A stretch of DNA of 64,000 nucleotides, taken from Desulfobacteraceae bacterium. Lineage in GTDB: Bacteria > Desulfobacterota > Desulfobacteria > Desulfobacterales > Desulfosalsimonadaceae. How positions within the stretch are numbered: the first letter of the stretch is position 1; every line of letters begins with the position of its first letter. The translations under genes were made by a program, and so were the position numbers. Where the stretch lies: NCBI GenBank assembly GCA_011390465.1, contig JAABSH010000008.1, forward strand, positions 50,487-114,486, read 5' to 3'. Below, piece by piece: positions 40,661-49,500 of this stretch. The notes beneath the pieces were generated by a model that had not been told where the DNA came from, made no database searches, and saw only the letters and a list, made by a program, of their open reading frames with translations.

Positions 40661-43537
40661 TTATTCGGGAATTCCGGTTTCCCTGTCATTTTCATCATTG
40701 GTAGACCAGAGGAACCATCCGCCTTCATAGTTTGCCGCGGGCCATCCCATCATGTACGCATAAAAGGTATACATGGCCGACCGCGCACCGCCGCCGCAGT
40801 AAAAATACATTTTTTTATCGGGTGTAAATCCGTCCTGTGTCCAGTTCGCCTCTGCATCTTTAAAAGAAATAAAGGACTGATGATCTTCAGTGACAATATC
40901 GACCCAATCTCCGATCCATCTGGCTGTGGGGATACGGCCGTATTCTTCAAACCACCAGTAATATGAATTGGATTCACCGGTGAATTCCTCCCACTCCCGG
41001 TCGTCGACGATGACCGAGCCTGTATCCGTCCCATCTATCACGTTACGGACATCTTCGGTGGTGGCAATGAACTCCGGATTCCCTGAAGACTCGCCGAAAC
41101 TTTCTACCGGGGACCACGATGTAGTGCCCGTTTCCACCGGATAGCCGGCTTCCGTCCAGGCGTTGTAACTCCCGTTAAGAATACGGACATCCTCTACGCC
41201 TGCATATAATAATGCCCATGCAATACGTCCGACCGTCATCATGGAAATATCGTCATCTGCATAGACCACAACCGTGGTGTCCCTGGTAATCCCCATGTCG
41301 GCGAAAAATGCCTGCAGAACGGGAAGTGATTTGATGTATGAATGGCTCGGATCCGCATACCCTTCAAATTCCGAGGTCGGCCCGGTTTCCACCGAATAGG
41401 TATCCAGGAAAATGGCGCCGGGGATGTGCCCTTCCATGGCAAAGGGAAGTCCTTCACCGGTCGTGGATATTTCGTTTGTTTCCCAACGGGGATACCAGGA
41501 CGTAAACACGATCTGGTATGGCTTTTCATAATTGTCGTTGTCCAGCAATACGGTTTTAACCCATTTTGCATCCACGAGCCGATCCACATGAGCATAGCCG
41601 TCAAAATCATATTCGGGATAAACACCATACGCCACGGGCCGGCCGGAGGGATCCTGAATCCATCCGTCCGTAGCCCCCGGAAGGTCTTCCGGCGCCGTAT
41701 AGGATGGATCTTCGATATAGGTGGTGCTCCAGTCTTCCCAGCCATCGGAGTAATTTCTGACATTTTCATACCCCATCAGATAAGCAAACAGATAGGATAG
41801 ACTTGAGCGGTATCCGCTGCCGCAGTAAAAAATCACCTCTTTGTCGAACATGGCATCATCGATGGTGGAGACGATCCCCAATTCTTTCCACATATCCCTC
41901 ACCTGAGCGAAGTTTCTCAGGGTATTGTCGCTGTTCAGGTATTCGGGATGGGGCGGCTCTGCACAAAACGCATATACGGCACCGGGAATGCGGCCCTTGT
42001 TTAGCACATAGCCATAGCCGCTGGTCTCTCCCGCATATTCAGGATACGTCCTGACATCGGCAAGGATCGAATTTCCGGTATTGTATACGGTTTCCACATA
42101 TGGCGTTTCAGCCGCCATTGTCGGTACGACATACCCATCATAGTCTACAGGCACCGGCTCGTTGATTTCTGTCTCACCCTCATATCCGGCCGCGACCCAG
42201 GCCTCATACCCGCCGTTTAAAAACCGCACGTCCGTCACACCGGCGTATTTGAGAAGCCACCAGAGCCTGGCGGAAAAAATTGGATTGTTGCTGTAAACAA
42301 CCACGGTTGTATCTGCAGTAATGCCCATGCTGCCGACAGCGTCCATGAGCTCGTAATCGGGAAGTTTGAACCAGCGGGGAAAATTGTTTTCATATACATC
42401 GGAATTGGAATGGATGGCACCGGGAATATGTCCCTTCAGATATGCATCATCTGCCCACCCCTTCTCCATATCGTCAAAGCTGCCCCATTGGGTTTCAAAA
42501 ATCAGATAGTTGTGATCCCGGCTGTATTCATATTCAGCAGGCGCATCGGAGCTGCTCCCCGAAGCATGGTAGTCGATCAGTGCTTTGACCCATTCCGGGT
42601 GTACCAGGGCCTGGTAATTTTCCATCTTATCCATGGGATAGCTATCGGCATCTGCCGCGGCCCAGTCCCAGACGGAGGCGTCATAATTGGCGGCATTGTC
42701 AAAATCCATGAGCCGGGCGATGAAATAGGCATACGCGCTCCGGATGCCCGCGGTGCAGTAAGCCACCATTTCCTTATCCGGCGTGACCCCTTTGGCGTCG
42801 AATTGGGCTTTCATGCTATTGTAATCCAGGAGGGTCTTGTCATTCTGGTAATATCCCTCATAGGGAAGGTGAATGGCGCCGGCAATATGGCCGCCCCGCT
42901 CCTCGTTATACAGGGTCCAGCCGATGAATTCCGCGTCGGTCCGGGTGTCGACAAGATTAAAGTCCGCATCGTTCAGACGATCCGCAATATGAGTTTTATC
43001 AACCACAATGCTGTCATTCACCTCGGCGGTAAATGTGGCCGCCTTTCGGGTGTTGGCCGTTGTTTCCGGCTGGTTGCCGTCCGCAATCCATTTGTCCCAC
43101 CCGCCATCAAGAATCCGGACATTTTCGCATCCTAAATATTCAAACATCCAGAACAACCGTCCGGCAGCACCCCAGGAGGCAGTGGTGTCATCATAGATGA
43201 TCATCCAGGTGTTTTGCCTGATGCCTGCGGCCCCGAGCTGGGTTTCCAGATCGCTCATCGGTTTCAGGTTCAGCCCGGCATCGGAAAAATCCTGCCAGGG
43301 CATGGAAAGCGCTCCGGGAATATGGCCGGCGGTGTAATCGTCTGCGCTACGGGCGTCTATAATGACCACTCCGGATTCATCCAGGTCCGCGGCCACCGCC
43401 AGTAGCCCGCCGTTGGGATATCCTTTGTATGAAGCATCGACAGTTCGTTTTTTCTCGGAACTGGAATCATTGCACCCGGCAATGACCAACATGAATACGC
43501 ACAACAATAAAATCGTGAATCGTGATTTTTGAAACAT
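40661..43537 (-). CDS. extH: Lipoprotein with six rhodanese domains (ExtH-like)
   Basis: A 958-residue lipoprotein (lipobox VIAGC, Cys22; AAGGAG site). Six rhodanese domains at about residues 40-155, 180-295, 315-455, 485-605, 655-800 and 820-945. The catalytic Cys is present only in the even ones: C261 (YCTAGIRS), C572 (YCGSGYRS), C914 (YCGGGARS). The odd ones have YDDTTAS, YSNNPIF and YADDDIS instead. So it is three complete thiosulfate-sulfurtransferase modules in a row. Rhodanese lipoproteins named ExtH occur in selenite/tellurite-linked clusters; that name is from recall. It probably handles sulfane sulfur or selenium on the envelope face. The stop region lies 193 bases from a convergent terminator. 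Confidence 0.88.
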   Translation of the reverse strand: MFQKSRFTILLLCVFMLVIAGCNDSSSEKKRTVDASYKGYPNGGLLAVAADLDESGVVIIDARSADDYTAGHIPGALSMPWQDFSDAGLNLKPMSDLETQLGAAGIRQNTWMIIYDDTTASWGAAGRLFWMFEYLGCENVRILDGGWDKWIADGNQPETTANTRKAATFTAEVNDSIVVDKTHIADRLNDADFNLVDTRTDAEFIGWTLYNEERGGHIAGAIHLPYEGYYQNDKTLLDYNSMKAQFDAKGVTPDKEMVAYCTAGIRSAYAYFIARLMDFDNAANYDASVWDWAAADADSYPMDKMENYQALVHPEWVKALIDYHASGSSSDAPAEYEYSRDHNYLIFETQWGSFDDMEKGWADDAYLKGHIPGAIHSNSDVYENNFPRWFKLPDYELMDAVGSMGITADTTVVVYSNNPIFSARLWWLLKYAGVTDVRFLNGGYEAWVAAGYEGETEINEPVPVDYDGYVVPTMAAETPYVETVYNTGNSILADVRTYPEYAGETSGYGYVLNKGRIPGAVYAFCAEPPHPEYLNSDNTLRNFAQVRDMWKELGIVSTIDDAMFDKEVIFYCGSGYRSSLSYLFAYLMGYENVRNYSDGWEDWSTTYIEDPSYTAPEDLPGATDGWIQDPSGRPVAYGVYPEYDFDGYAHVDRLVDAKWVKTVLLDNDNYEKPYQIVFTSWYPRWETNEISTTGEGLPFAMEGHIPGAIFLDTYSVETGPTSEFEGYADPSHSYIKSLPVLQAFFADMGITRDTTVVVYADDDISMMTVGRIAWALLYAGVEDVRILNGSYNAWTEAGYPVETGTTSWSPVESFGESSGNPEFIATTEDVRNVIDGTDTGSVIVDDREWEEFTGESNSYYWWFEEYGRIPTARWIGDWVDIVTEDHQSFISFKDAEANWTQDGFTPDKKMYFYCGGGARSAMYTFYAYMMGWPAANYEGGWFLWSTNDENDRETGIPE

Positions 43538-43610
43538 AACTTTCTCCTTAATGAAAAAATATAAAATAATGAAATGGAATGTGCGAGCATACTGTCACGG
43601 AGTAACAGTG

Positions 43611-43632
43611 ATGTCCAATTCATAATATTTAT
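43611..43632 (-). promoter_or_regulatory. 22-nt shared operator-like motif, site 4
   Basis: On the minus strand: ATAAATATTATGAATTGGAC then AT, 74 bases from the ExtH-like start. TTGGACAT and a later CGTGACAG match site 2. A second ATAGATATTTTCTAT palindrome lies at about 43650, towards the divergent PP-loop gene. Confidence 0.6.
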
Positions 43633-43790
43633 ATTTTTTTTGGTTTAGATAGATATTTTCTATTCATTATAGATATTTTAAATCAATTTCCAGATTGCTA
43701 TTGATATAAACTATTGTACATATTTAATTGATCACTATATGGATAAGAAGATTAAAAGCGATTATCGAAAAAACATGAGGCAAGCAACGG

Positions 43791-44630
43791 ATGGAAGCAA
43801 AGGCATGCCATCAAAAACTGTCGGACATTTTTCGGGACAAACCGGAACTGGTGACCCGGTTTCCGGGCTGGATGATTTCTGGCGGCCTGATGGAAAGAAT
43901 CAGGCGTATGGAACGTCCTGCCATTGTCGAAATCGCCGGGCGTGATAGTGTCGCGGCGGCGGTGAAAAGCGTTGCGGAAAATGATTTCACGGATTTTATT
44001 CCGGTATATGCCTATACCGGCACGGAATACGGGATATGGGAAATGGTGCCCCTGGCAGCAAATCGGCTGGCCGAACGCCTTCCGGATGTTCGGGTTCATC
44101 CACTCATAGTCATGGGGGCGCCAGACTTCTGGCGTGCCTTGAACGCCCGGTTTGTCTCCGAATGGCTTGACCGGTTCGGTTATTATTCCCCGTGCCCCGG
44201 TTGTCATCTCTACCTTCATGCGGTCCGGTTTCCCCTGTCAAAACGGCTGGGAAATATTCCCATCGTTTCCGGTGAACGGGAACTGCACAGCGGTCAGGTG
44301 AAAATCAATCAGACCGGGCAGGCTTTGGATGTTTATCAGGAAGTCGCCCGGCGCTTTGGCGTCCGGTTGCTGTTTCCCCTGCGTCACATCGCCCAGAGCC
44401 GTGAGATTGAAGAGATTCTGCAGATGTCCTGGAAAAGGGGTGAAGAACAGCTCGAGTGCGCATTTTCCGGTAATTACCGGCGGATTGATGGTACGGTAGG
44501 ACCTTCCGCGGAAGCGGTGCATCGGTTTTTCGGGGAGTTTGCCGTGCCCACTGCCTGCGCGGTCATTGATGCCTATATCGCCGGCAGCCTGCCGGATTGT
44601 GAAAAAATTGCCCGGCAGGTGCTGAACTGA
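43791..44630 (+). CDS. PP-loop ATPase-like protein (adenine nucleotide alpha hydrolase fold)
   Basis: A 279-residue protein. A degenerate PP-loop is at residues 49-53 (EIAGRDSVAAA, against the usual SGGxDS), followed by a Rossmann-like core with PVYAYTGTEYG. A CPGC pair (SPCPGCHLYLHAVRF) and late AQSREIEEILQMSWKRGEEQLECAFSG resemble tRNA thiolation or QueC-like enzymes in layout. Such proteins adenylate a substrate with ATP before sulfur or nitrogen transfer. The proximity of rhodanese genes would fit sulfur or selenium transfer. The ATG has GAGG nine bases upstream. Confidence 0.62.
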   Translation: MEAKACHQKLSDIFRDKPELVTRFPGWMISGGLMERIRRMERPAIVEIAGRDSVAAAVKSVAENDFTDFIPVYAYTGTEYGIWEMVPLAANRLAERLPDVRVHPLIVMGAPDFWRALNARFVSEWLDRFGYYSPCPGCHLYLHAVRFPLSKRLGNIPIVSGERELHSGQVKINQTGQALDVYQEVARRFGVRLLFPLRHIAQSREIEEILQMSWKRGEEQLECAFSGNYRRIDGTVGPSAEAVHRFFGEFAVPTACAVIDAYIAGSLPDCEKIARQVLN

Positions 44631-44684
44631 ACAGCACGGCTGTTAAATAGAATTCAATTTCCAACATATTATTCAAGAAAACAT

Positions 44685-45515
44685 ATGCATCCATTTCCAT
44701 TATTTTTTCAATATCCTGTACTGGCAGCGCCCAATTTCATCACTGATCCGCAAAAAATGCGGGATTTTGCCGTTGCCCACGGATTCGACGGCATTGACTG
44801 GTCTTTTGATCTGGGGCATCTGCCGGTAACGCCTGCGGAAGAATCCCGTTGGGCAGCACTTCAAGAACGGTTGAAGCCGCTGAGGGTCCGTTATCATTGT
44901 CCGTTTCTGCAGGTGGATATTGGACATGAGAATGAAGCGCACAGGGCTTATGCCATGGATATTTTTCGCCGGATGATCCGGCTGGTATCCAAGGCCCGGC
45001 AAAAATATTTATCTCTTCATGTGGGTCTCGGCCACGACACCACAAAAATTCTTTCATGGGAAGCCACCATCCGCAATTTGCGGGAGCTGGTGCAATACGG
45101 CCATGAATGCGGTGTAACGGTGGCCCTGGAAAATCTTATCTGGGGATGGAGCAGCAAGCCCAATCTGTTTGAAAAGCTGGTGCGTCGCAGCGGGGCTTAT
45201 GTGACCGTGGATATCGGTCATGCCAAGGCCTGCGCGTCAGTTCAGAGCCAAACCTACAGTTTTCAGGATTTTATTTCTCCTCATGCGGATAAACTGACCA
45301 ATGCCCATATTTATGATTATGAAGTACCCGGTGTCGGCCATATTCCGCCGAACCAGGTGGATGATATTGCTGAACGCCTCGACATTTTAATGCAGACCCC
45401 CTGCCGCTGGTGGGTTTTGGAAATACGGGAGGCTGCTGAATTGATCCGGACCAAAGCGATTGTAGACGATTACCTGAGCAGCCATTTCCAGGCCAGCGCA
45501 GGAACGGGCGCATGA
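44685..45515 (+). CDS. TIM-barrel sugar phosphate isomerase/endonuclease IV-like protein
   Basis: A 276-residue protein of the AP-endonuclease-2/xylose isomerase-like fold: HGFDGIDWSFD, RYHCPFLQVDIGHEN, SLHVGLGHDT, VTVALENLIWGWSSKP, GAYVTVDIGHAKA and NAHIYDYEV. The metal-binding His/Glu/Asp positions of the fold appear kept. Substrate unknown. The stop overlaps the next start (ATGA). Confidence 0.72.
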   Translation: MHPFPLFFQYPVLAAPNFITDPQKMRDFAVAHGFDGIDWSFDLGHLPVTPAEESRWAALQERLKPLRVRYHCPFLQVDIGHENEAHRAYAMDIFRRMIRLVSKARQKYLSLHVGLGHDTTKILSWEATIRNLRELVQYGHECGVTVALENLIWGWSSKPNLFEKLVRRSGAYVTVDIGHAKACASVQSQTYSFQDFISPHADKLTNAHIYDYEVPGVGHIPPNQVDDIAERLDILMQTPCRWWVLEIREAAELIRTKAIVDDYLSSHFQASAGTGA

Positions 45516-45961
45516 AAATTCTCCTGGTGCTGCTGGACGGCGTGGGCGATCGCTCCTATGCGGAATTAAATGACCAAACCCCGCTCCAGGCCGCTGCCGT
45601 CCCGCATCTGGACCGGCTGGCGGCATTGGGTGGCAATGGCCTGTTTCACGCGTCTTTTCCCGGAGAGTGCCTGCCCAGCGAAATGGCCCATTTTTTGATG
45701 TTCGGCTGCGACCGCCATGGGTTTCCCGGCCGGGGGCTGTTGGAAGCGGTGGGAGACAATGTGGATTTTGAAGATTCGGATGTTTTGGCCCTGGCTCATT
45801 TCTCAAAGGTTCGTGCGCAAAAAGGCTGCTTTTTTTTGGCGCGGGGCCGGGATGATGTAATGGGCACCAAAAAGCAATTGAACCGGTTGTATGAGGCGGT
45901 GGCGTCTTTTGAAGCAGTTACCCCTTTTATTCCGGAGGCGTATCCTTCTTTTGAAATTTAG
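45512..45961 (+). pseudogene. Truncated ApgM-type phosphoglycerate mutase
   Basis: 149 residues matching the N-terminal third of archaeal-type, cofactor-independent phosphoglycerate mutase: LLVLLDGVGDRSYAEL (metal-site aspartate), TPLQAAAVPHLDRLAALGGNGL, and PSEMAHFLMFGCD. The family is about 400 residues long, so the phosphatase-domain metal ligands of the C-terminus are missing. A short frame beyond the stop gives no clear continuation (45962-46071). Translational coupling to the TIM-barrel gene remains. It is either a broken gene or a small derived protein. Confidence 0.7.
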
Positions 45962-46071
45962 CAAGTATTCCATGCACCTGTATCGGATCGCAGTGCCCTG
46001 GCTGGCGCGGTATTTTCAAAATTTTTGAACTGGAATTTCAGGATGCCGAATTAGCGGCAGATATCCTTGAT

Positions 46072-46725
46072 CTAATAATTCCAGCCGAAAAACCCGAACG
46101 CGAGAATATTCATGATCGCCGGCACGGCGTAGATAAGGCTCAGGGTGATGATTTTATGACTCATTTGTTTTAAACTGATCACCAGAATGATGGCGCAGAA
46201 GAAGTGGAAGTACCCGAAGAAAAAGATCAGCCAGATGCCTTTGAAAGAAAGAAACCAGAAGGGGTATTCCCAGACCAGGTGCCCCCCGATATTGAGAAGG
46301 CATTCAACGAACACGGCAAACGCTGAAAAGCCGACGGCCCAGAACCATTTTTCCGGAATGCCCATGATTTTTTCCGTGGTGCTCTCCGAAAGGGTGTGGT
46401 AATAGACAAGGCCCGCCAACAGGAACATGAAGATGATTTCAATGTTCCAGCCCACCATCACCCGAAGCGCGGTATCGCCGGGAGTGGTCCAGAAGGCCGA
46501 CCGTTGGGTGAAGTGCATGACCCAGCCGTTCCAGGTTTCATTGAAAAAATCCACGCCGAACAGGGTCAGCCCGGCAAATACGGCGTTCCAGTTGCCCGAA
46601 GTCCGGGCTGCCTTGATTTCTTTGGCATAAATATACATCACGATCATTAGCAGCGGAATGATATACCATTTTACCATTGAAAGATCTCTTATGCCGTCTA
46701 ACGCCTGAATCGTTGCGTCCGTCAT
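46072..46725 (-). CDS. Multi-pass membrane protein, unknown family
   Basis: A 217-residue protein with about seven membrane helices (YIIPLLMIVMYIYA, IEIIFMFLLAGLVYYH, GIWLIFFFGYFHFFCAIILV, IYAVPAIMNILAFGFFG). Conserved-looking polar groups lie in or near the membrane: FNETWNGWVMH, GWNIEIIF and ECLLNIGGHLVWEYPFW. I do not recognise it. GGAGGGAAA precedes the ATG. It follows the TetR gene on the same strand and is probably the regulated target of that repressor. Confidence 0.6.
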   Translation of the reverse strand: MTDATIQALDGIRDLSMVKWYIIPLLMIVMYIYAKEIKAARTSGNWNAVFAGLTLFGVDFFNETWNGWVMHFTQRSAFWTTPGDTALRVMVGWNIEIIFMFLLAGLVYYHTLSESTTEKIMGIPEKWFWAVGFSAFAVFVECLLNIGGHLVWEYPFWFLSFKGIWLIFFFGYFHFFCAIILVISLKQMSHKIITLSLIYAVPAIMNILAFGFFGWNY

Positions 46726-46776
46726 CCGTTTCCCTCCTTGTGTTTGTGGTATGATAAATCGGGCAGAGGCCGAAAA

Positions 46777-47364
46777 TCATGAAGGATTCCGGCACAGTCC
46801 CCGCAAAACAAGTGCCGCTCCCTGTTCGTACATGCGCAATGCCGAGATCCCCTCGGACTTGACGTAGGTTTTGATTAAAAACATGATGTAAACCGAAAAC
46901 AGAAATTCCGTTGTGTGCTCAACGTCGATTTCAGTAAAGCGCCCTTCATTTATTCCCTGGACAAGAATATCCTTGATCAGGCGCATGGCGCCCTGGTTGA
47001 TTTCATGGAAGCGGTCTTCGGCAGGGGTCAGGGTGAAAATGGCAGGGTCCATGATCAATATGGACCGCAATTGTTCGTCATCAGCCAGATATTGAAATGA
47101 TGCCAGCGCCATGGTCTTGAATTTTTCCACCACGTCGTTTTTTTCCGCGATGGCCGCGGCCACGGAATCCCGCCAATGTTTCAAGGCATGGCGGATCGAC
47201 TGCTCATATAAATCCCGCTTGCCGGCCACATAAAAATAGAGATTGCTTTTGGTCATGCCGACCTGGGCGGCAACTTCCGCCACGGTTGTTTTCTTGTAGC
47301 CGTAACGGGCGAACAGCTTCAGGGCCGCGCGAAAAATTTCCTGTTTTTTGTCAGCTTTAGACAT
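46777..47364 (-). CDS. TetR/AcrR family transcriptional regulator
   Basis: A 195-residue protein. The N-terminal helix-turn-helix domain is typical: IFRAALKLFARYGYKKTTVAEVAAQVGMTKSNLYFYV (central part). A helical ligand and dimer domain follows. It sits directly upstream of the membrane protein gene. A perfect-looking operator lies just upstream of its start (47372-47412), indicating autorepression. The ligand is unknown; multidrug or fatty-acid-type signals are usual for the family. Confidence 0.9.
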   Translation of the reverse strand: MSKADKKQEIFRAALKLFARYGYKKTTVAEVAAQVGMTKSNLYFYVAGKRDLYEQSIRHALKHWRDSVAAAIAEKNDVVEKFKTMALASFQYLADDEQLRSILIMDPAIFTLTPAEDRFHEINQGAMRLIKDILVQGINEGRFTEIDVEHTTEFLFSVYIMFLIKTYVKSEGISALRMYEQGAALVLRGLCRNPS

Positions 47365-47371
47365 GTCAATT

Positions 47372-47412
47372 CTGAATATTTGAATTATTGGTTCATTTGT
47401 TCAAATATTTAG
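47372..47412. promoter_or_regulatory. Inverted repeat operator upstream of the TetR gene
   Basis: CTGAATATTTGAA (47372-47384) and TTCAAATATTTAG (47400-47412) are 12 of 13 complementary with a 15-base spacer, starting eight bases from the tetR start codon. Position and symmetry fit autorepression. Confidence 0.7.
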
Positions 47413-47478
47413 AATTTCAGTGATTGTCAATCATATTATGGTTGTATTAAAGATAAAAAGAATAAATCGCTATGTCCT

Positions 47479-49386
47479 TTAACGGTAAAGCGTTCGCACG
47501 TCGCCCCGCCGGCAGGTGAAACCGATGTCATCCAGGTATTCAAACACTGCTGTGGCATTACTTCGGCCATATCCAAGTATGGCCATGCTATCACTCAGGC
47601 AGACGCTTCCCCGGCGCGCAATGGCGGTTGCCACCCGCTCTTTAATGTCATCTATCATTTTAGCATGCAGATAATGGCCGTCATTGAGGCGGATGAGTTC
47701 CCCCTGGTCATGAAGAAAATCCAACACCTTTTGAACTTCTCTTTTTTTGATGTCAGAATGACTTTTGATGCAGAAATATCCGGGTGAAAAGGAAAGCAGT
47801 CCCGAATCCAGTGCAAAATTGATCAGGCGGGCCGCCAGTTTTTGCTGATACCGGTTCAGGCCGGGAGTAAAATCCGGCAGGGTATACCCGCCTTTTACTC
47901 TGCTCACCCGGTTTTTGGCACAAAGGTCCTCCAGTACACACTGCATCATTGCCTCATCCGCCGCGATGCCGGCGATTCTTCGAATTTCTTCTCTGCAGAC
48001 GAACTTTTCAAGGGGGTCGGCATTTAAAATCCTTTTAATGGTCTGATGTATTTTTTCCGCCAGCTCCGTGTATCGGTTTTTCATTAAAACGGATTTGTCG
48101 TGAAAGACAATGATGTGGCCGCTATTGAAAAGAACACGGATTTCTTTTTGAACGTCCTGCATGGGGATGCCGATGCGCGCTGAAATTTCCGTCAAAAAAA
48201 CCAGCCGGTGGGATTGGTTGCGGATGTAGCAAAGGATCGCGTCACGCCAGTTACCACAGCGCAGGGCCGAAAGATAAGGAATAAAGCGATCGGATTTGGC
48301 GGTTCGAAATTTTTCGTTTGTGGGGTCTATAACTGTTCCGCCGCCAATAATAGAGCGCGTACTCAACTCGCAAATCAGAAATGCATCACCCCTGACGGCA
48401 AAAATAGGATGTTTCAGCCGCAATTGGACAAGTCCGGCGTCTCCGGCGGCCAGTGCCTGATTTTCCATGAGGATGATAAGCGCATTTGCCGCCAGTGTTC
48501 CAATATAAAGTTTTACCCGCTGCAAATTTTTAAGGGTTGCATTGGCCGAGATTTCTGCGTTGAGAAAATGAAAAAGGCGTTCCGGCCGTTTTTTGGCCAG
48601 CGCCATCCCCCGCCGGATTTCTTTTAAGGAAATTTTTGGCAGGTTGATGCCTACTCGCTGCCCGGCAATGGCCGTTGTCACCTTCCGATGGTGAACTTCC
48701 AGGGTCCGGGCTTTTGTTTCTCCTTCCATCGGCAGCACCCACAAGGGATCGCCCTGGGAAAGCGTACCGGAAGCGATGGCACCCCGGGCCACGGTGCCGA
48801 ATCCGGGGACGCCGCAGATTTCGTCGATCCACATCCGGAATTCCCCGTTTGGATTCCGACCGGGAATCATTTGCGCCATTTTTTTAAGACGCATTATCAA
48901 TTCTTGTCCGCCGGTATCGGTGACGGCGGAAAAAGGGATCACGGCAGCATCCGCCAGCACGGTATTGGCCACGGCCTCCCGGATTTCAATTTCCGCAAGT
49001 TCCAGGGTTTCCGCATCCGCCAGGTCGATTTTGCTTAATACGATCAACCCATTGGAAATTTTCAGATACTTGATGATGTTGATGTGTGCCATGGTTTGGG
49101 GCATGACGCCGTCATCGGCGGCCACGACAAGGAGGCAGACGTCTGCGGCGGCAATGCCCCGGATCGCATTTTTTTGCAAGCGAGGGTGGCCGGGCACATC
49201 CATGAGGGAGACGGATTGTCCGGTTCCCAATGGACATTCCAGGATTTGGGTCCTGCCGGACCGGGCGGCCTGTTTCTGGGGTTCCGCGGTTTTCCGCCCA
49301 ATGCCCGCGAGATATCCGGCCACGGCGGTCTTGCCGTGGCCGGAGTGGCCGGCGACAGCGATGGTGAGATGGGGGGTTATCGACAT
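47479..49386 (-). CDS. selB: Selenocysteine-specific translation elongation factor SelB
   Basis: A 635-residue GTPase. G1 is GHSGHGKTA (commonly GHVDHGKT), G3 DVPGH, G4 SKID. EF-Tu-like domains 2 and 3 follow (GFGTVARGAIASGTL), then the SelB winged-helix C-terminus that binds the SECIS RNA, ending in GRSNATAVFEYLDDIGFTCR. SelB brings Sec-tRNA to UGA codons. The start lies 13 bases from the 3' end of tRNA-Sec, with AAGGA between them, so tRNA and mRNA are made together. selA and selD are not in the window. Confidence 0.95.
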   Translation of the reverse strand: MSITPHLTIAVAGHSGHGKTAVAGYLAGIGRKTAEPQKQAARSGRTQILECPLGTGQSVSLMDVPGHPRLQKNAIRGIAAADVCLLVVAADDGVMPQTMAHINIIKYLKISNGLIVLSKIDLADAETLELAEIEIREAVANTVLADAAVIPFSAVTDTGGQELIMRLKKMAQMIPGRNPNGEFRMWIDEICGVPGFGTVARGAIASGTLSQGDPLWVLPMEGETKARTLEVHHRKVTTAIAGQRVGINLPKISLKEIRRGMALAKKRPERLFHFLNAEISANATLKNLQRVKLYIGTLAANALIILMENQALAAGDAGLVQLRLKHPIFAVRGDAFLICELSTRSIIGGGTVIDPTNEKFRTAKSDRFIPYLSALRCGNWRDAILCYIRNQSHRLVFLTEISARIGIPMQDVQKEIRVLFNSGHIIVFHDKSVLMKNRYTELAEKIHQTIKRILNADPLEKFVCREEIRRIAGIAADEAMMQCVLEDLCAKNRVSRVKGGYTLPDFTPGLNRYQQKLAARLINFALDSGLLSFSPGYFCIKSHSDIKKREVQKVLDFLHDQGELIRLNDGHYLHAKMIDDIKERVATAIARRGSVCLSDSMAILGYGRSNATAVFEYLDDIGFTCRRGDVRTLYR

Positions 49387-49398
49387 GAAATCCTTCTA

Positions 49399-49490
49399 TG
49401 GAGAGGGCAAGGGGAATCGAACCTCCTCTTTGTTTTTCAGACAAAGCCGGCGGATTTGAAGTCCGCGGGGCGCCCAGCGCCATTGCCCTC
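49399..49490 (-). tRNA. selC: tRNA-Sec (anticodon UCA)
   Basis: A 92-nt gene including an encoded CCA. Eight-pair acceptor stem (GAGGGCAA with TTGCCCTC), anticodon stem GCGGA/TCCGC with loop CTTCAAA and anticodon TCA at 49457-49459, a long variable arm (CTTTGT/ACAAAG) and the T loop GTTCGAT. The long acceptor and variable arms are diagnostic for selenocysteine tRNA. One A-C mismatch seems present in the T stem. It lies directly upstream of selB. Confidence 0.93.
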
Positions 49491-49500
49491 CCGGGTTAAA

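Noticed and set aside
49130..49160. Third copy of the GCAGACGTCTGC leader hairpin
   Set aside because: The palindrome lies within selB without the GCCACGAA outer stem or T run; a chance match.
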